From contig JAIWZP010000006.1 of the NCBI GenBank assembly GCA_025201375.1, positions 310,001 to 374,000 of the forward strand: a stretch of 64,000 nucleotides of DNA. The letters are read 5' to 3'. Below are positions 47,332-58,830 of this stretch, piece after piece. The position numbers and the translations under genes were made by a program. Each line of letters opens with the position of its first letter. The first letter of the stretch is position 1. Below the pieces are notes generated by a model. The model was not told the DNA's origin, ran no database searches, and saw only the letters and a program-made list of their open reading frames with translations. The stretch comes from Gongronella butleri (taxonomy: Eukaryota > Mucoromycota > Mucoromycetes > Mucorales > Cunninghamellaceae).

Positions 47332-47634
47332 TGCCACCCCTTGCCCCCCTCCCCTTTGTACATCCCCCCTTGATCTTAATAAAAACATGTCTTTTTTTAT
47401 CCATTCCCCTTGATCTGAGTAAAAAGAAACATGTCGTTTGTTCATTCCTGATTTTTTTTTAAAAGCGAATGGCCGTGCACGTGGCTCCTTGTAGCCTCCG
47501 CAACAATGGGGATGGCGCGCTCGGAACCAGGAAATTGGGATGGCTAGGGCGGAGCTGAAAAATCGTGGACAATGGCAAAAATGGTCCACTGGTGTCAAAA
47601 TTTGAACGCTTCTTTGCTTTAAAAACCCGTTTGT
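47332..47634. other. Intergenic region with an imperfect direct repeat in the 3' flank
   Basis: ccccttgatct...taaaaa..acatgtc occurs twice in succession (about 47,367-47,393 and 47,406-47,434), each including an A-rich stretch. It may give two poly(A) sites for PFA4. Nothing else is seen. Confidence 0.5.
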
Positions 47635-48324
47635 ATGACTGATCCAAGGCAACCACCCAAGCACTCGCTTGATCTCCTTGATCTTCCCGGAAAGAAGAGC
47701 GCAATTGGTAAGAAAAAGATAGCGTAGGGAAGCTTTTGTAGGCGGTCTATTCATAAATTTCTTTTTTTCTTTCTTTATTTTTAGCCAACTTGCTTGCTGA
47801 TCCGCAAAAGACGACCCCACCGGCGCCAGCAGCCGCTCCGTCGGCACCAGCAGGACCTCCAAAGACCTTCAAGGTAGACGCCAACAATGACTGTAAGATA
47901 TAAAAGGCACAATGGCTGCAAATACGTTCTGGAAGTTGACATTTTTTGCTTAGTGCTCTCTCGTCTGCAGGCGTTTTTGCCGCAAATGGAGGCGGCCAAT
48001 GCGCAATTGGACGCCCAGGACAAGACCAAGCTGGATATTGAGAATCTGGAGGACAGTGATGGGCCCTACATTGAAATGGTACGACTCACGACCTTGAATT
48101 TTTACATTTGTGCAGCGCGAATTGACGCGATTTCTCTCTTTTTTTATAATGTTTAGAATCTTGGTCTTGGTGTGTATGGCTTGAAGCCGCCAGGCGCCGA
48201 TGAGGATGGCAGTGATACCGACAGTGATAATGAGATTGTGATACCCAGCGCGTCCAGCGGCAAACAAGGCAAACCCACGGCAAAGCCGACAATTGAAATG
48301 CTTGACAATCAGGACACTGAATAA
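47635..48324 (+). CDS. NOPCHAP1-like snoRNP assembly chaperone
   Basis: Four exons (47635-47707, 47785-47892, 47954-48078, 48157-48324) encode 157 residues. The core [19 protein letters not shown] followed by [20 protein letters not shown] and LGVYGL matches the small family of NOPCHAP1 (human C12orf45), which links NOP58 to the R2TP/AAA ATPases during box C/D snoRNP assembly. The N-terminus has a Pro/Ala-rich linker. The C-terminus is acidic ([15 protein letters not shown]), typical of nuclear assembly factors. The exon 2/3 boundary was chosen because only donor 47893 with acceptor 47953 gives [13 protein letters not shown]. The 5' end of the next gene is only about 60 bp away on the same strand. 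Confidence 0.78.
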
Positions 48325-48382
48325 AATTTTCCCACGATCCACTCTTTCTCCCCGCTCCATATTTTTTTTTTCTTTTGCTGGC

Positions 48383-48816
48383 ATGGCATGCCGCCTTGTT
48401 TCTCGTCTTTCTTCCCCACTTTTTCACACAAATACCTTTGCACGCACTATGTCGACTCTTTCCGAAGCACAGCGCCAGACCCTGCTCCAGCCCCTTCTTT
48501 CCAACGGCTGGGCTATGGTCGACAACCGTGACGCTATCATCAAGAAATACCAGTTTGCTGACTTTAACGAAGCGTTTGGCTTTATGACGCGCGTCGCACT
48601 CAAGGCTGACAAGATGGATCATCATCCCGAGTGGTTCAATGTGCGTGAAAAGAGCCAATTGAGCCCATGAAGCCCCATGACATTGATCTTTTTCCCGTGT
48701 TTTTTTTTTAGGTCTACAACCGTGTTGAAGTGACCCTGTCGACCCATGATTGTGGCGGTCTCTCGCAACGTGACGTTGATCTCGCCACTTTTTGCGACAA
48801 TGCCATCCGTCAATAA
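48383..48816 (+). CDS. Pterin-4a-carbinolamine dehydratase, with an optional N-terminal extension
   Basis: Dehydrates 4a-hydroxytetrahydropterins in pterin recycling; related proteins are often mitochondrial or nuclear. Two exons (48383-48640, 48712-48816) give 120 residues from the first ATG or 98 from the internal ATG at 48449. The active-site block [20 protein letters not shown] and the join [20 protein letters not shown] are diagnostic, with the catalytic His pair in DHHPEW and His in STHDC. From the first ATG the extra 22 residues ([20 protein letters not shown]) are rich in Arg, Ser and hydrophobics with no acid residues, as in a mitochondrial presequence. The internal start ([10 protein letters not shown]) matches the normal family N-terminus. 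Confidence 0.92.
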
Positions 48817-49591
48817 AAAAACAAGAATCATAATGCATCCTTTTGATCCTTTCCCGTCAACCCATGAGAAATGGAAAACAAAAGCAAGAGAGGGGGAGGC
48901 TAAAATGGCGGCCAGCGTGATAAAAAAAAAAAACAATGAAGTGGAGCAATGGCGCGTTGTGCGCAAACGCAGGGGAAAAGAAAAGATGGCCTGTGGATCC
49001 CGGAGGCTTTTGGAGCCAAAAAAAAAAATCCAAAAAGCAAAAAAGGGGTAGTTTTGACCTACGATGGCAACTCGCTAATAAATCCTCTCCGGTGTGCCAT
49101 CTTACAGCCGCATCAGTGCTTCGAGTTTTCCCTGCTGTATTGCTACCCTCGGGCTTTTCCTCGATATTGAACAACCTCCGTGCCCAGAGCCTACGCTCAG
49201 ACCCGAATGTTGACACCGTGCTCTGCAAGACACTACCTTCGACAAGGCAATCGACGAACCGTGGTTCCACCCATAGACCAATTCATCCCTCCATGACCGC
49301 CACTTGGCTTACAAAAGGCCGCAACTCCTTCCAGTCGATTAGCAAATGTGTTTTTCCACTTTATAAATCCCGAATCCAGCTTTTCTAGAGGAATTGTGGG
49401 ATGGCATTTTTTCACCTCGAGTCACCGCCGCCCTTCCACTCCCCTTTTTTTTTTCTCCCTTTTTTTTTTTTTTTGGCCCTCATGTCAAGATCAAGACCAT
49501 TGATGATAACATTTACTCTTTGATCGTGATCATTTCGATCTTTAGACCATGGATGGTGACATTAGATGGCATTGGTACCCAGTTTATTAAG
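48817..49591. other. Intergenic region between two convergent genes
   Basis: About 775 bp with short open frames but no domain or convincing exon. A T-rich tract lies at 49,441-49,475. Nothing is called. Confidence 0.5.
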
Positions 49592-51819
49592 TTACAAGGA
49601 GAATTGGCGCTCCAGGTGGATGATTTCGTCATGCAGCTCCTGGAGGCTGATGGTGAGCGATTTGACGTCGTCATACTTGCGATTTTGCTTTGCGTCCTGG
49701 ATGAAGCTCTGGATCTGCGCGTACTGTTCACGGAAGGCTTGCAATTGGATGCGAAGATCGTCGTCTTTGGCCCCATTGCTGGCACTGGCGGTGCTAGCAC
49801 GCTTGTTGGACTTGTTTGGCTTGAGGATGCGCGGCAGCATTTGCAAGGGCAGCATGTTGCGCTGCAGGTAGATGCTGGCTGCCGTGCAAATGTTCGCCTG
49901 GAGACGTTTCATGCACGCCGATTGCGCTGGCAGCGACTTGATGCTCTTCACAAGGGTATCATACAGCGCAAAGCTGTCGAGCAGTGACTTGCGCACCATC
50001 GCCGCCTTTTTGTACGCCTCCTGACCGGGCATCACCTTGTCTTGCCTGCGAAAAAACAAAAACAGCAAATGATGCGTCAGAAACGCGCGCAAAACCGCGA
50101 TTTTTTCTTCGTTTTCGTTTCTTGTATTTGCTTACTCCAAGGTCAGCATCATGGTATGGAAATTTGGCAGCAGCTTCTCAATGGTGAGGCGCGTCGATGA
50201 AAGTCGCTGATAAAGCTGAAAGATGGGCAGCACACGGCCCGAGTCTTGCACAAGGTGCTTTCGTCGGAACGCCGCGCGCTTGCACTCTTGGCAAGCTCTT
50301 GTGTCGCCCACAGGCTCCTCGTCGTACTCGCCTAAAGGAAAAAAAAAAACTTTCAGTTCATGTTGTTTTGACGCGTATTCTGATTTTGTGACGCGTACCA
50401 GCCGTCATGTTGAGATACAGGGGGATCATGCTAGAGCAATAGCTTGCGCCGCACACGACGCGGCCACATAGACGGCAATGGTGCTTGCGATTGGTCATGG
50501 AAAACGTCGATCTATCAAAAACATGAGTCTACACAAGCCATTGACGCGCAATTGAATGGGGCTTACGAGCACAAGGGGCACTTTTTGATGCCTTTGTCAT
50601 CCTGCCACTTTGTGATTGTTTGCTCGCCATCTAGGAGAGACGTTTAAAAAAAAAGGTGAACACGGCGTCATAAAAGAATAAACGCGATTTTTTTTTTTTT
50701 TACCTCTATACTTGAGTTTCATGCTAAGAATGCTATTGGTATTGCTGCCAAATGACGAGCGCGGCGACAGGGTGCCGCTGCTGATGCTCATGTTGGACGA
50801 CGACGGCGATCCGCGATCCAATGGGCTAAATGAGTGCTGTCTATCGCCACTCAGGGCACGTGGGCCCATATCTGTGCTAAAATGCAGGCGTGCAAGCTGA
50901 AACATGGAAAGGAGAAGCCAAAGCATGAGTGTCTCTTCCAATTGCCGGGCCAACACCTCATTTTTTTTTGTTTTTACCTTTTCTAATCGTTTTTCCAATC
51001 GGTTGCTTTCGAGGTAGACCTGATCAATGGTCTTTGTGCGTCGTTGTAGAAAATGAGCCGAGTGGCTGCGCATGGTGCCCTCGTGGTCTGTGTAGCCCGG
51101 ACGCGCATGGAAGCAGTCCGTGCACACCTTGGACCAAGTGCCGTGCGCTGGATCGTATTGCGCGTCGTGGCTGAGCTTGACCTCGTATTGCGTGTGCTCG
51201 TCGCAAAAGAGCTTGCCGCACCTTGAAAGCAAATAAAAAAAATCAATTGGGCTGGTCCATGGCAGGTCCCAATAGGTTCCAATTTTTTTTCTTTTTCCTC
51301 TTTTACCTTCTGCAATGCTGTTTGCCATTGCTTGCTCTGCCGAGCATTTTGGCGCAGCCACGATAGCTACATGCATCCTGGCCAGATTCCATTTGCCAAT
51401 GGTGACGCGAGATGGTATCCTGATGGCGCTCTGTCTCGCACACAAAAAAGTTGGGCTCGGCCTGCGCAAGCTGCTGGAAATGGGCCAGGAACGAATTGTC
51501 GGCAAAGGGCTTGAACGACACGGGCGACGTGCTGCTGCCCGGCGCACTGCCCATTGGACTGCCTCCTTTGTTGCTCAATGTCGTCTGCACCTTGCGCTGT
51601 GCCTGCTTAAACCACGATAGCAGCGCTCCCTTGGTGTCTTCCTCGCTGTGTGCCGCATCGAGATGCTAAAGAACAAGAACGATGAGCCTCATTTATCACT
51701 TTTTATGTTCGCGCACACCTACTTACAAGGTTCAATTTCTGTAACGACGCGCACGACACCTGGCAGATAGGACAAACTATCGCGTCCATCGGCACAAAGT
51801 CCTCATAGTTGTAAGACAT
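49592..51819 (-). CDS. VAC1: FYVE-domain endosomal tether VAC1/PEP7 (rabenosyn-5-like)
   Basis: Links PI3P, the Rab5-type GTPase and the SNARE regulator Vps45 in Golgi-to-endosome transport. About eight exons on the minus strand. In order: an N-terminal C2H2 finger (CPICQVSCASLQKLN, then LHLDAAH), a first FYVE-type zinc finger (CSYRGCAKML, KQHCRRCGKLFC, VCTDCF), a Ser-rich linker (SPSSSNMSISSGTLSPRSSF), and a second FYVE finger (KKCPLCSSTFS, KHHCRLCGRVVCGASYCS, ACQECK). C-terminal coiled coils follow (DDLRIQLQAFREQYAQIQSF, SLQELHDEIIHLERQFSL). One C2H2 followed by two FYVE fingers is the distinctive Vac1 arrangement. The last helix resembles the Rab-binding end of rabenosyn. ATG at 51819, TAA at 49592-49594. 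Confidence 0.9.
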
Positions 51820-53714
51820 ATGAGATGTGTGCAAAAAAGAAAAAGAAAGATAAAAAGAGAGCCACGGAGAAATCGAAAAAGAAACGTAAAAAAGGCGGAA
51901 GCGGAGTTTCGGCGCCCCTGTGCCCCTTGAAAAGAAAAAAAAAAGGCACACCTCTTCTCATGATCACCGACGTGATCGACCATTCATGCCTTAAACGTCA
52001 TGATCGCCCGTTCTTTTCACTCAATCCATGCCGCGTGACGTGTCAAATCTGTTTGTCGCGTGTCTCTTTCTTTTGAAAGCCTTTGCAGGCTCATCATGAC
52101 CTGTAAACGCTCGAGAGGGCAAAAAAAATTGCTGCAAATGCGGGTACGCGTGCCAGCTGGCTGTTTGGAACTGGGCGTCTGCGGACTGGGTATGGCGCTA
52201 CCTTTTGTGGCAATTCTTTTGTTTCATCGCGTCCCTTTTTGCAGCTACTGGCGCAAAAATTCGCAAAATGGCGCCGGCGCCATCATTTTCACCAAAACTT
52301 AGACTCACACTTGAAGCCAAGCTCTGTTCAGCGCGAGCAGTGCGACGTGTCTTTACACAGCCTTGCTTTTTACAACAAAAAAAATCGTTAATGAAATGAC
52401 ACGCCAAGAAAAGCACTTCTTTTGGTCGCTGGTTGCTGCGTTTTCCTGGATCACAGAGCGATCGTGCACACAAGGCAATGCTTGTGCGTCTCGACTTTTT
52501 TCAGCGCTACACAATTCAGCGCAAGGCACTACGTCTTTGTGGCGTTTTTTTGTGCGAATTGATCATTCAATGTGATCATGCGCTATAATTGCTGCATTGC
52601 TCATCAAAAGGTTGGCCAGCTTCTTTACCAACAGATACCCAGCGCGTCATTGTCATCCATTTGTCATGCGTGTTTATTGCAATGCATCCTGTACGACTGA
52701 TTTGTCGCCAAAAATGATAGAATGGCATAAATGTCAATTTTTTCTTTTTTGTGCACCCGGCTCAGCAACCCACCATAGCAATTAGCTCTATTTGCTTCTT
52801 TTGATCGCTTCTCGGTGCACTGACAAACATGGGCATCAGTTGGACTGGTCTTTTTTCTTTATTCCTTTTTATTTTCTGGGTAAGGCGCGTGACCTCGGTT
52901 TGCTCCTTTTCGTTTCTCAGGAAATCGATCTGCAAGTTGGCGCCTTTTAAAAGCACGACAGCACTCAGGTCAATTGGATGTCGGGATGGCAATTTAAACC
53001 ATTGCCATTCTGCAATTCTGTCATCGGGGCAACGCACTGAGGCTGATGTGACACGGCAGACCCAACGCAAGTACCCACGGACGATGGTACAAAAGCGGCA
53101 AAAGCACGTTTCTGCTTTCTTTTTGCAAAGAGGTGATCAGCAACAATGGAAAAGCGACAAAAAAACAAAATTAATTCGCGGCTTCATGGTCATTGGCTGT
53201 CCCAGCGTGCCGGCACGCTAATCTTGTTTGCCCTGAGCAATTCACAAGGCATTGAGATCCACGCGTGTCCGTGCTCATCTTTTTTTTTTTTTTTGTCTCG
53301 TTGTCTTGACTGGCAAATGCAAGCTTTTTTTTTAAATTTTTTTTTTTTTGGCTTCCAATGGGGAAGATGCATGGCCCATGCTGGTCTATTTGCTATTTTT
53401 GTTCATACAGGGGCACTGCCCGGTGATTGCTTGGTCGTACGAGACAAAAGACGGCTGTCGTCGTCACCTTGTGACAACAGGCTGCGAGCGCCGAGCGGAG
53501 TTTGGCGACGCGCAAAAGTGCGGTTCATCTTGACCATTCTCGGAATTGAAATTGACATTAAGGTTTACCCCAGAGAATCTTGCGTGTGCATCTATTAAAT
53601 CGATTCAAATTGGGCGACTCTTGGTCCCTTTTTTTTTTTTTTCTTCTTCTTTCTTTTCTTTTCTGTTTTGATTTTTTTTCTTTTTGCACAATTTTTTTTT
53701 TCATTTGAAAGACG
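51820..53714. other. Intergenic region with no supported gene
   Basis: About 1.9 kb. Short frames and several T/A tracts are present (53,281-53,294; 53,628-53,642). No exon chain or domain could be built. Confidence 0.5.
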
Positions 53715-54459
53715 ATGTTTGAATATTCCAACGCCGTCGAGCCAAGGGATCCTCCCTTTTGGCGTCTCTGCGACACTGAAACGGGCGTGTGCCATTGTGA
53801 TTTGTACGAGATGATCTGCCACATGATTTGCGCGGCATCCGCTCATGCTCGATTTGTTTTTTTTTTTCGATCCTAGGCGTATGACGATCTACAATTGCGT
53901 GGAAAGTGAGGGGTTGAAAATTGTCAATATTGTCGACATTGTGTGGTCCGTCCTGGCGACGTTTATTGGTAAGAAGGACGCCAATACCACATAAAACAGT
54001 GCTTTTTTTTTTTTTGGCTGACACTCCCACGTTAGCCTGTGGCATTCTCTTTTTCCGCATTACTCGCCGCAACCAGCACATCTTTGATAGCAGCTCAGGC
54101 TTCCCTCGACCAAAGCCAATTGATGCCCTTGCTCTGTTTGGCATTCTTTTCAATGTTTGTAAGTATCCAAGAAAAAAGGGCAACAAAACAGATTTGGCTA
54201 ACCTGCGCCTCATTTTTTTTCAAATGCAGGTCGCATCATCAATGCATCCGTTTTGCTTGCGGATGTGGCAAACAATGCGATTTTCCGGTCATTCATGTTT
54301 GAATTGCCCTGGCAGTTTGGCATCACGGCTCTTGCATGCTACATGTTTGGTGTGGCCAACACCTTGTCCAACGTAAGTCCTCAGTTGTTCCTCATCCAGT
54401 CTAGCCTGCTTTTGTGCATCGTTCCCCGCTCAGCGGTACAAACTCTAAACTAAATTGTC

Positions 54460-54490
<31 letters not shown>

Positions 54491-55695
54491 CACGCGTCAA
54501 CAGAGCAGCTCAAAGATATTCTTGTCCTGGGTGCACTCGCAGCGCGTCGTGGACATCCTCAGTGTCATCCTTATCTCGCTCCCCTACGTCACCATCAATG
54601 TAAAAAGAAAAAAAGGGGTTGCAAAGCGAAAATTGACGCGTTCCGTGATTTTTTTTTCTGCCAGGTTGCGGCTCTTGGTGCGGGCTATTATGCTCAAATC
54701 AACGATATTCCAAAGGCCACGAGCTGGACCGAGGCCATTTATTACATGTGGCTCGTGTACACCTTTGTTCTTGGCGGCCTGATCCTTTTTGCCGGCTTGC
54801 GTCTGCTCAAGCTACTCACCACGCATTTGCTCACACAAAACGATAACCGTGCCAACATGGCCAAGATCAAAACCGGCGCCGTCAAGGTAAAAACAAAAAA
54901 AAATAGATGCAGAGAAGGCATATTGACGCATCTTTTTTCTTTTTTTTTTTCTCAGGTGAAAATCATCATTGGCATCGGCTGTTTCTGTTTGTGGGCATTC
55001 ACGGTCATGATTGCGCTGTATGCGTCGTCCAGGTACCAAGTCATGCAGAGCCCCGAGTACACGATTATTCTCGCGGCATTTGCTCTGTTCAATGGCCCAT
55101 TGGCCACCTCTGTTGTTGAATTTGCCGTGTTTTTGAAGTAAGTTTTAACAAAATTACAGAAAAAGACTCTGTGGCGACTAACGATCTTGTTTGTTTTAGT
55201 CCTCGCATGTTGCAAGGTCTTGCCAGTCTGTCGTTTGGCACGTCCCAGGGCACGCAATCTCAACCAGGCAGTGCTTATCCGCAATTTGGTATGACGTCTC
55301 AAGACCGGCAGTCCAATGTGCTTCAGAGCGGCAGTCAGCAAGCCACGGACCTGCACGCGGTGTCGTCGCCCAAGGCGCTGAGCCCCGTTCTGGAGCCAAT
55401 GAAGCCTGCGCAATTGGGATATTCGCTGTCGAATTACACACAACAGCAGCCGAGCCACTTGTACCGCCATCACGGCGCCAACGACGACCAGTCCAACATC
55501 ACCGTCGTCGAGAGCGATCCGCGCCTCGAAGAGGAACAACGCTACTACAATGCCATGGCCAACCAATTGCGCATGCCGCCCCATTTCACCACATCCGACG
55601 ATCGTCGCTATGCAAACGACTCGTTAACCTCCGTTGTGTACGACGACTCAAACATCTCAGGCACACACCTGCTAGAGCCTTATCCGCGTCGATAA
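53715..55695 (+). CDS. Seven-transmembrane receptor-like protein with Cys-rich N-terminus
   Basis: Not a family I can name. Exon 1 (53715-53803) joins 53877 in frame, giving the N-terminus MFEYSNAVEPRD...WRLCDTETGVCHCDL then MTIYNCVESEGLK, with four cysteines. Seven hydrophobic segments follow: IVNIVDIVWSVLATFIACGI, DALALFGILFNVCRIINASV, QFGITALACYMFGVANTL, VVDILSVILISLPYVTI, YYMWLVYTFVLGGLILFAGL, IIIGIGCFCLWAFTVMIAL and TIILAAFALFNGPLATSVV. Charged loops lie between them (FRITRRNQHIFD after TM1, LLTQNDNRANMAKIKTGAVK before TM6). A ~165-residue polar C-tail is rich in Ser/Gln/Pro and ends in YPRR. Extracellular Cys-rich head, seven helices and a long cytoplasmic tail is the plan of a G-protein-coupled receptor, but no receptor-class motif (such as DRY or NPxxY) is clear. 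Confidence 0.7.
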
Positions 55696-58041
55696 AGCAA
55701 ATCCACTACCATTGCTCCCATTCTTCGCACCCCTTCTTGTATATTTTCGTTTTTTTTTTCATCGCAATTGCATACTGTATAAGATTGATTTTTCCCTCGC
55801 TCTTTTTTCTCCACATTCTTTCCTCCCTCCCCCACACCTTACTTCTCCATAGTCTATGCCTAATGTAAACCTTCCCATAACATAATATTAAAATATAATT
55901 CAGGAAGCTGAACCTTGCTGTGGATGTCAAATGTAAAAAAAAAAAAGGACAGGCGTGGCATTTTCTCATGATCCTTGTCACACAAACGAACGTTCAGTGT
56001 AACCATTGTGAAATGAAATCCAAATCCATGGGAAATCTGGCCCCTTTTTTTCAGCGTCGTCCAGCTAATGGCCGATTTTCCTCAAAAATGAAGCAGAATT
56101 GACAGCACGGCTCCCTTTCAAAGGAACAGAGATCCCGATCTTTTGCTGCACTTGACAGATATTTAAGCCAAGAATGTAGCGCATAGCATGGAAAATGGTA
56201 AGAATAATAGAAGGACGCATTTTTACCATTGTGCAAGGTGGTATAGTAAAAATAGGGGCTGAGTGTGCTCAAATGTGGTAACAAGGCGCATGCACGTATC
56301 AGAAATCCAGGAACGTGGTTGTTGCTGGCAACGCTGTCGCACGCCACATGAAAGAAAACGGCATCTCGGAGAAAATGATCCTTTTGGACAATCACTCGGC
56401 AAAACCACACAACCAATTCAAGTCTGTAAGATCTCAAATGAAAAATAGCAAAGCAAGATGGTCAATGTGCTTGCGTCCGGAGATGACTCTGCAACCATAT
56501 CGGCAAGTTTTATAATACAAAAATGGCGTTTGGCACTCATTTATGAGCACATCACAAGACTTAATCTTTCAGCCGACGCGAGAACTTGGCATCGTTGATT
56601 CTTTCCCTTGCTCCCTCACCATCCCCAATTTGGGGTAGTTTGGACAAGCGGTTCAAGAGAATTCATCAAAATATTCATTTTAGCGGCAAAAGCAATTCGC
56701 ACTCGCCAAGAAGACATTGTGAAGTCCCGAAACGCGTCCTGACGTGAAATGGCGAGCTTGAAATGACATGTGGGTCACCATTTGTCGCCGTCACAGGTCT
56801 TTGGAGCGCGGCGCGGGCAAATCCAACATTTGCCGTGGCAAGGCTCCAAAACCAACATTGAAAAATTGGGTCTTCAGATTCGCGCCAAACTTACACACCT
56901 GATGCATGGCTCTGGAGAAACCACGAAAATGCCAAAAAAGAAGTCTGTCCAATGGCTGGTTGACGAGCAATCCGTGATTTAGGATTAAATTTTGCAAGCG
57001 AATTGCACAGGACAAATGCGAGATAACGACCCGCTAACGCGTCCATCTGAAAGTCGCGCTCTTGATGCATGGATTTGATACGGGGGAAAGCGGACATCGC
57101 ATCAGTGACGCGAGTTACGACGCGTCAAACCCGTAAGCTAAATATTGCTGTCGCGTCCTCCCGCCGAAACTCGTCTTTACTCAGAGATCACCGGTGCCTG
57201 TAGACGCTTTCAGCTGCACTCTTTCCGACGATCCGACTTTCAAGGCGCTGTGGTCCATTTTCGTCGAGTTGCCCCTGTGGCGAAATAAAGACGAAAAACG
57301 CGTTTTTCGCGAGACCCAGTCAATGGGACTTGACTTTTTATTACATTTTTATCGGTTATGACAGTACCTTTACCGTGGAATGGAATGGCGCGGCGATCTA
57401 AGGACCTGCATTTCACGATTTTCCGCCGGTCGACTGCACCCCTTGGAAAATCCGTGATTTTTGGAAATGTGTTTGCGCGCCAGCCAGTGATCGCAGTGCC
57501 GCAAGCCTGGGCTCATTTGAACGACAAGGGTACCTATTATCTCTTCAAAGCGCACATTCACTTGTATTGTTGTAACTTCATTGACAAACTACCAAAAATC
57601 TATAAAATAGCCCAAATCACGTTTACTCGGCAGTCTTCAAGTTAATCTTCTTTTTTGTTGTTGCCCCGCACGCGACGAACGGAGAGCATAAATTGAAGTA
57701 TTGAATCCAAGTGTTCAACAGGCCAACCAGTATTGAATAAACAGAGGATCAAGATCCCGCAGCGCGACAGTTCAGAATTGCACGCGTGACAGCCATCCGA
57801 ACTCTGACAAATTTGGTCCATTTGTTCGCCATGGACATTGCCAGAACTCGGCAAGGTTTCAGCTGACAAGGTGTACTTTTGTTGAAATGAAATCAAAAAT
57901 TGCAAATCTCAATGTAAAAGCAAGCGAGTTTTGATGACGACCCGTATGAGAGTTTCTAGGAGGGGCCTACCATGACGTCCATGCCTCAATTTACAATGTC
58001 AATAAAAAATCTAGAGGTTTTATTACATGGATGTGGCAATC
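55696..58041. other. Intergenic region, possibly with transposon debris
   Basis: About 2.3 kb. A frame near 56,263-56,515 contains ENGISEKMILLDNHSAKPHN, which is loosely like the DNH/S core of DDE-type transposases but has no matching flanks. No complete gene is called. Confidence 0.4.

Positions 58042-58830
<789 letters not shown>

Noticed and set aside
56263..56515. Possible DDE transposase fragment (MILLDNHSAKPHN)
   Set aside because: Only one short resemblance; no neighbouring catalytic residues, no terminal repeats.
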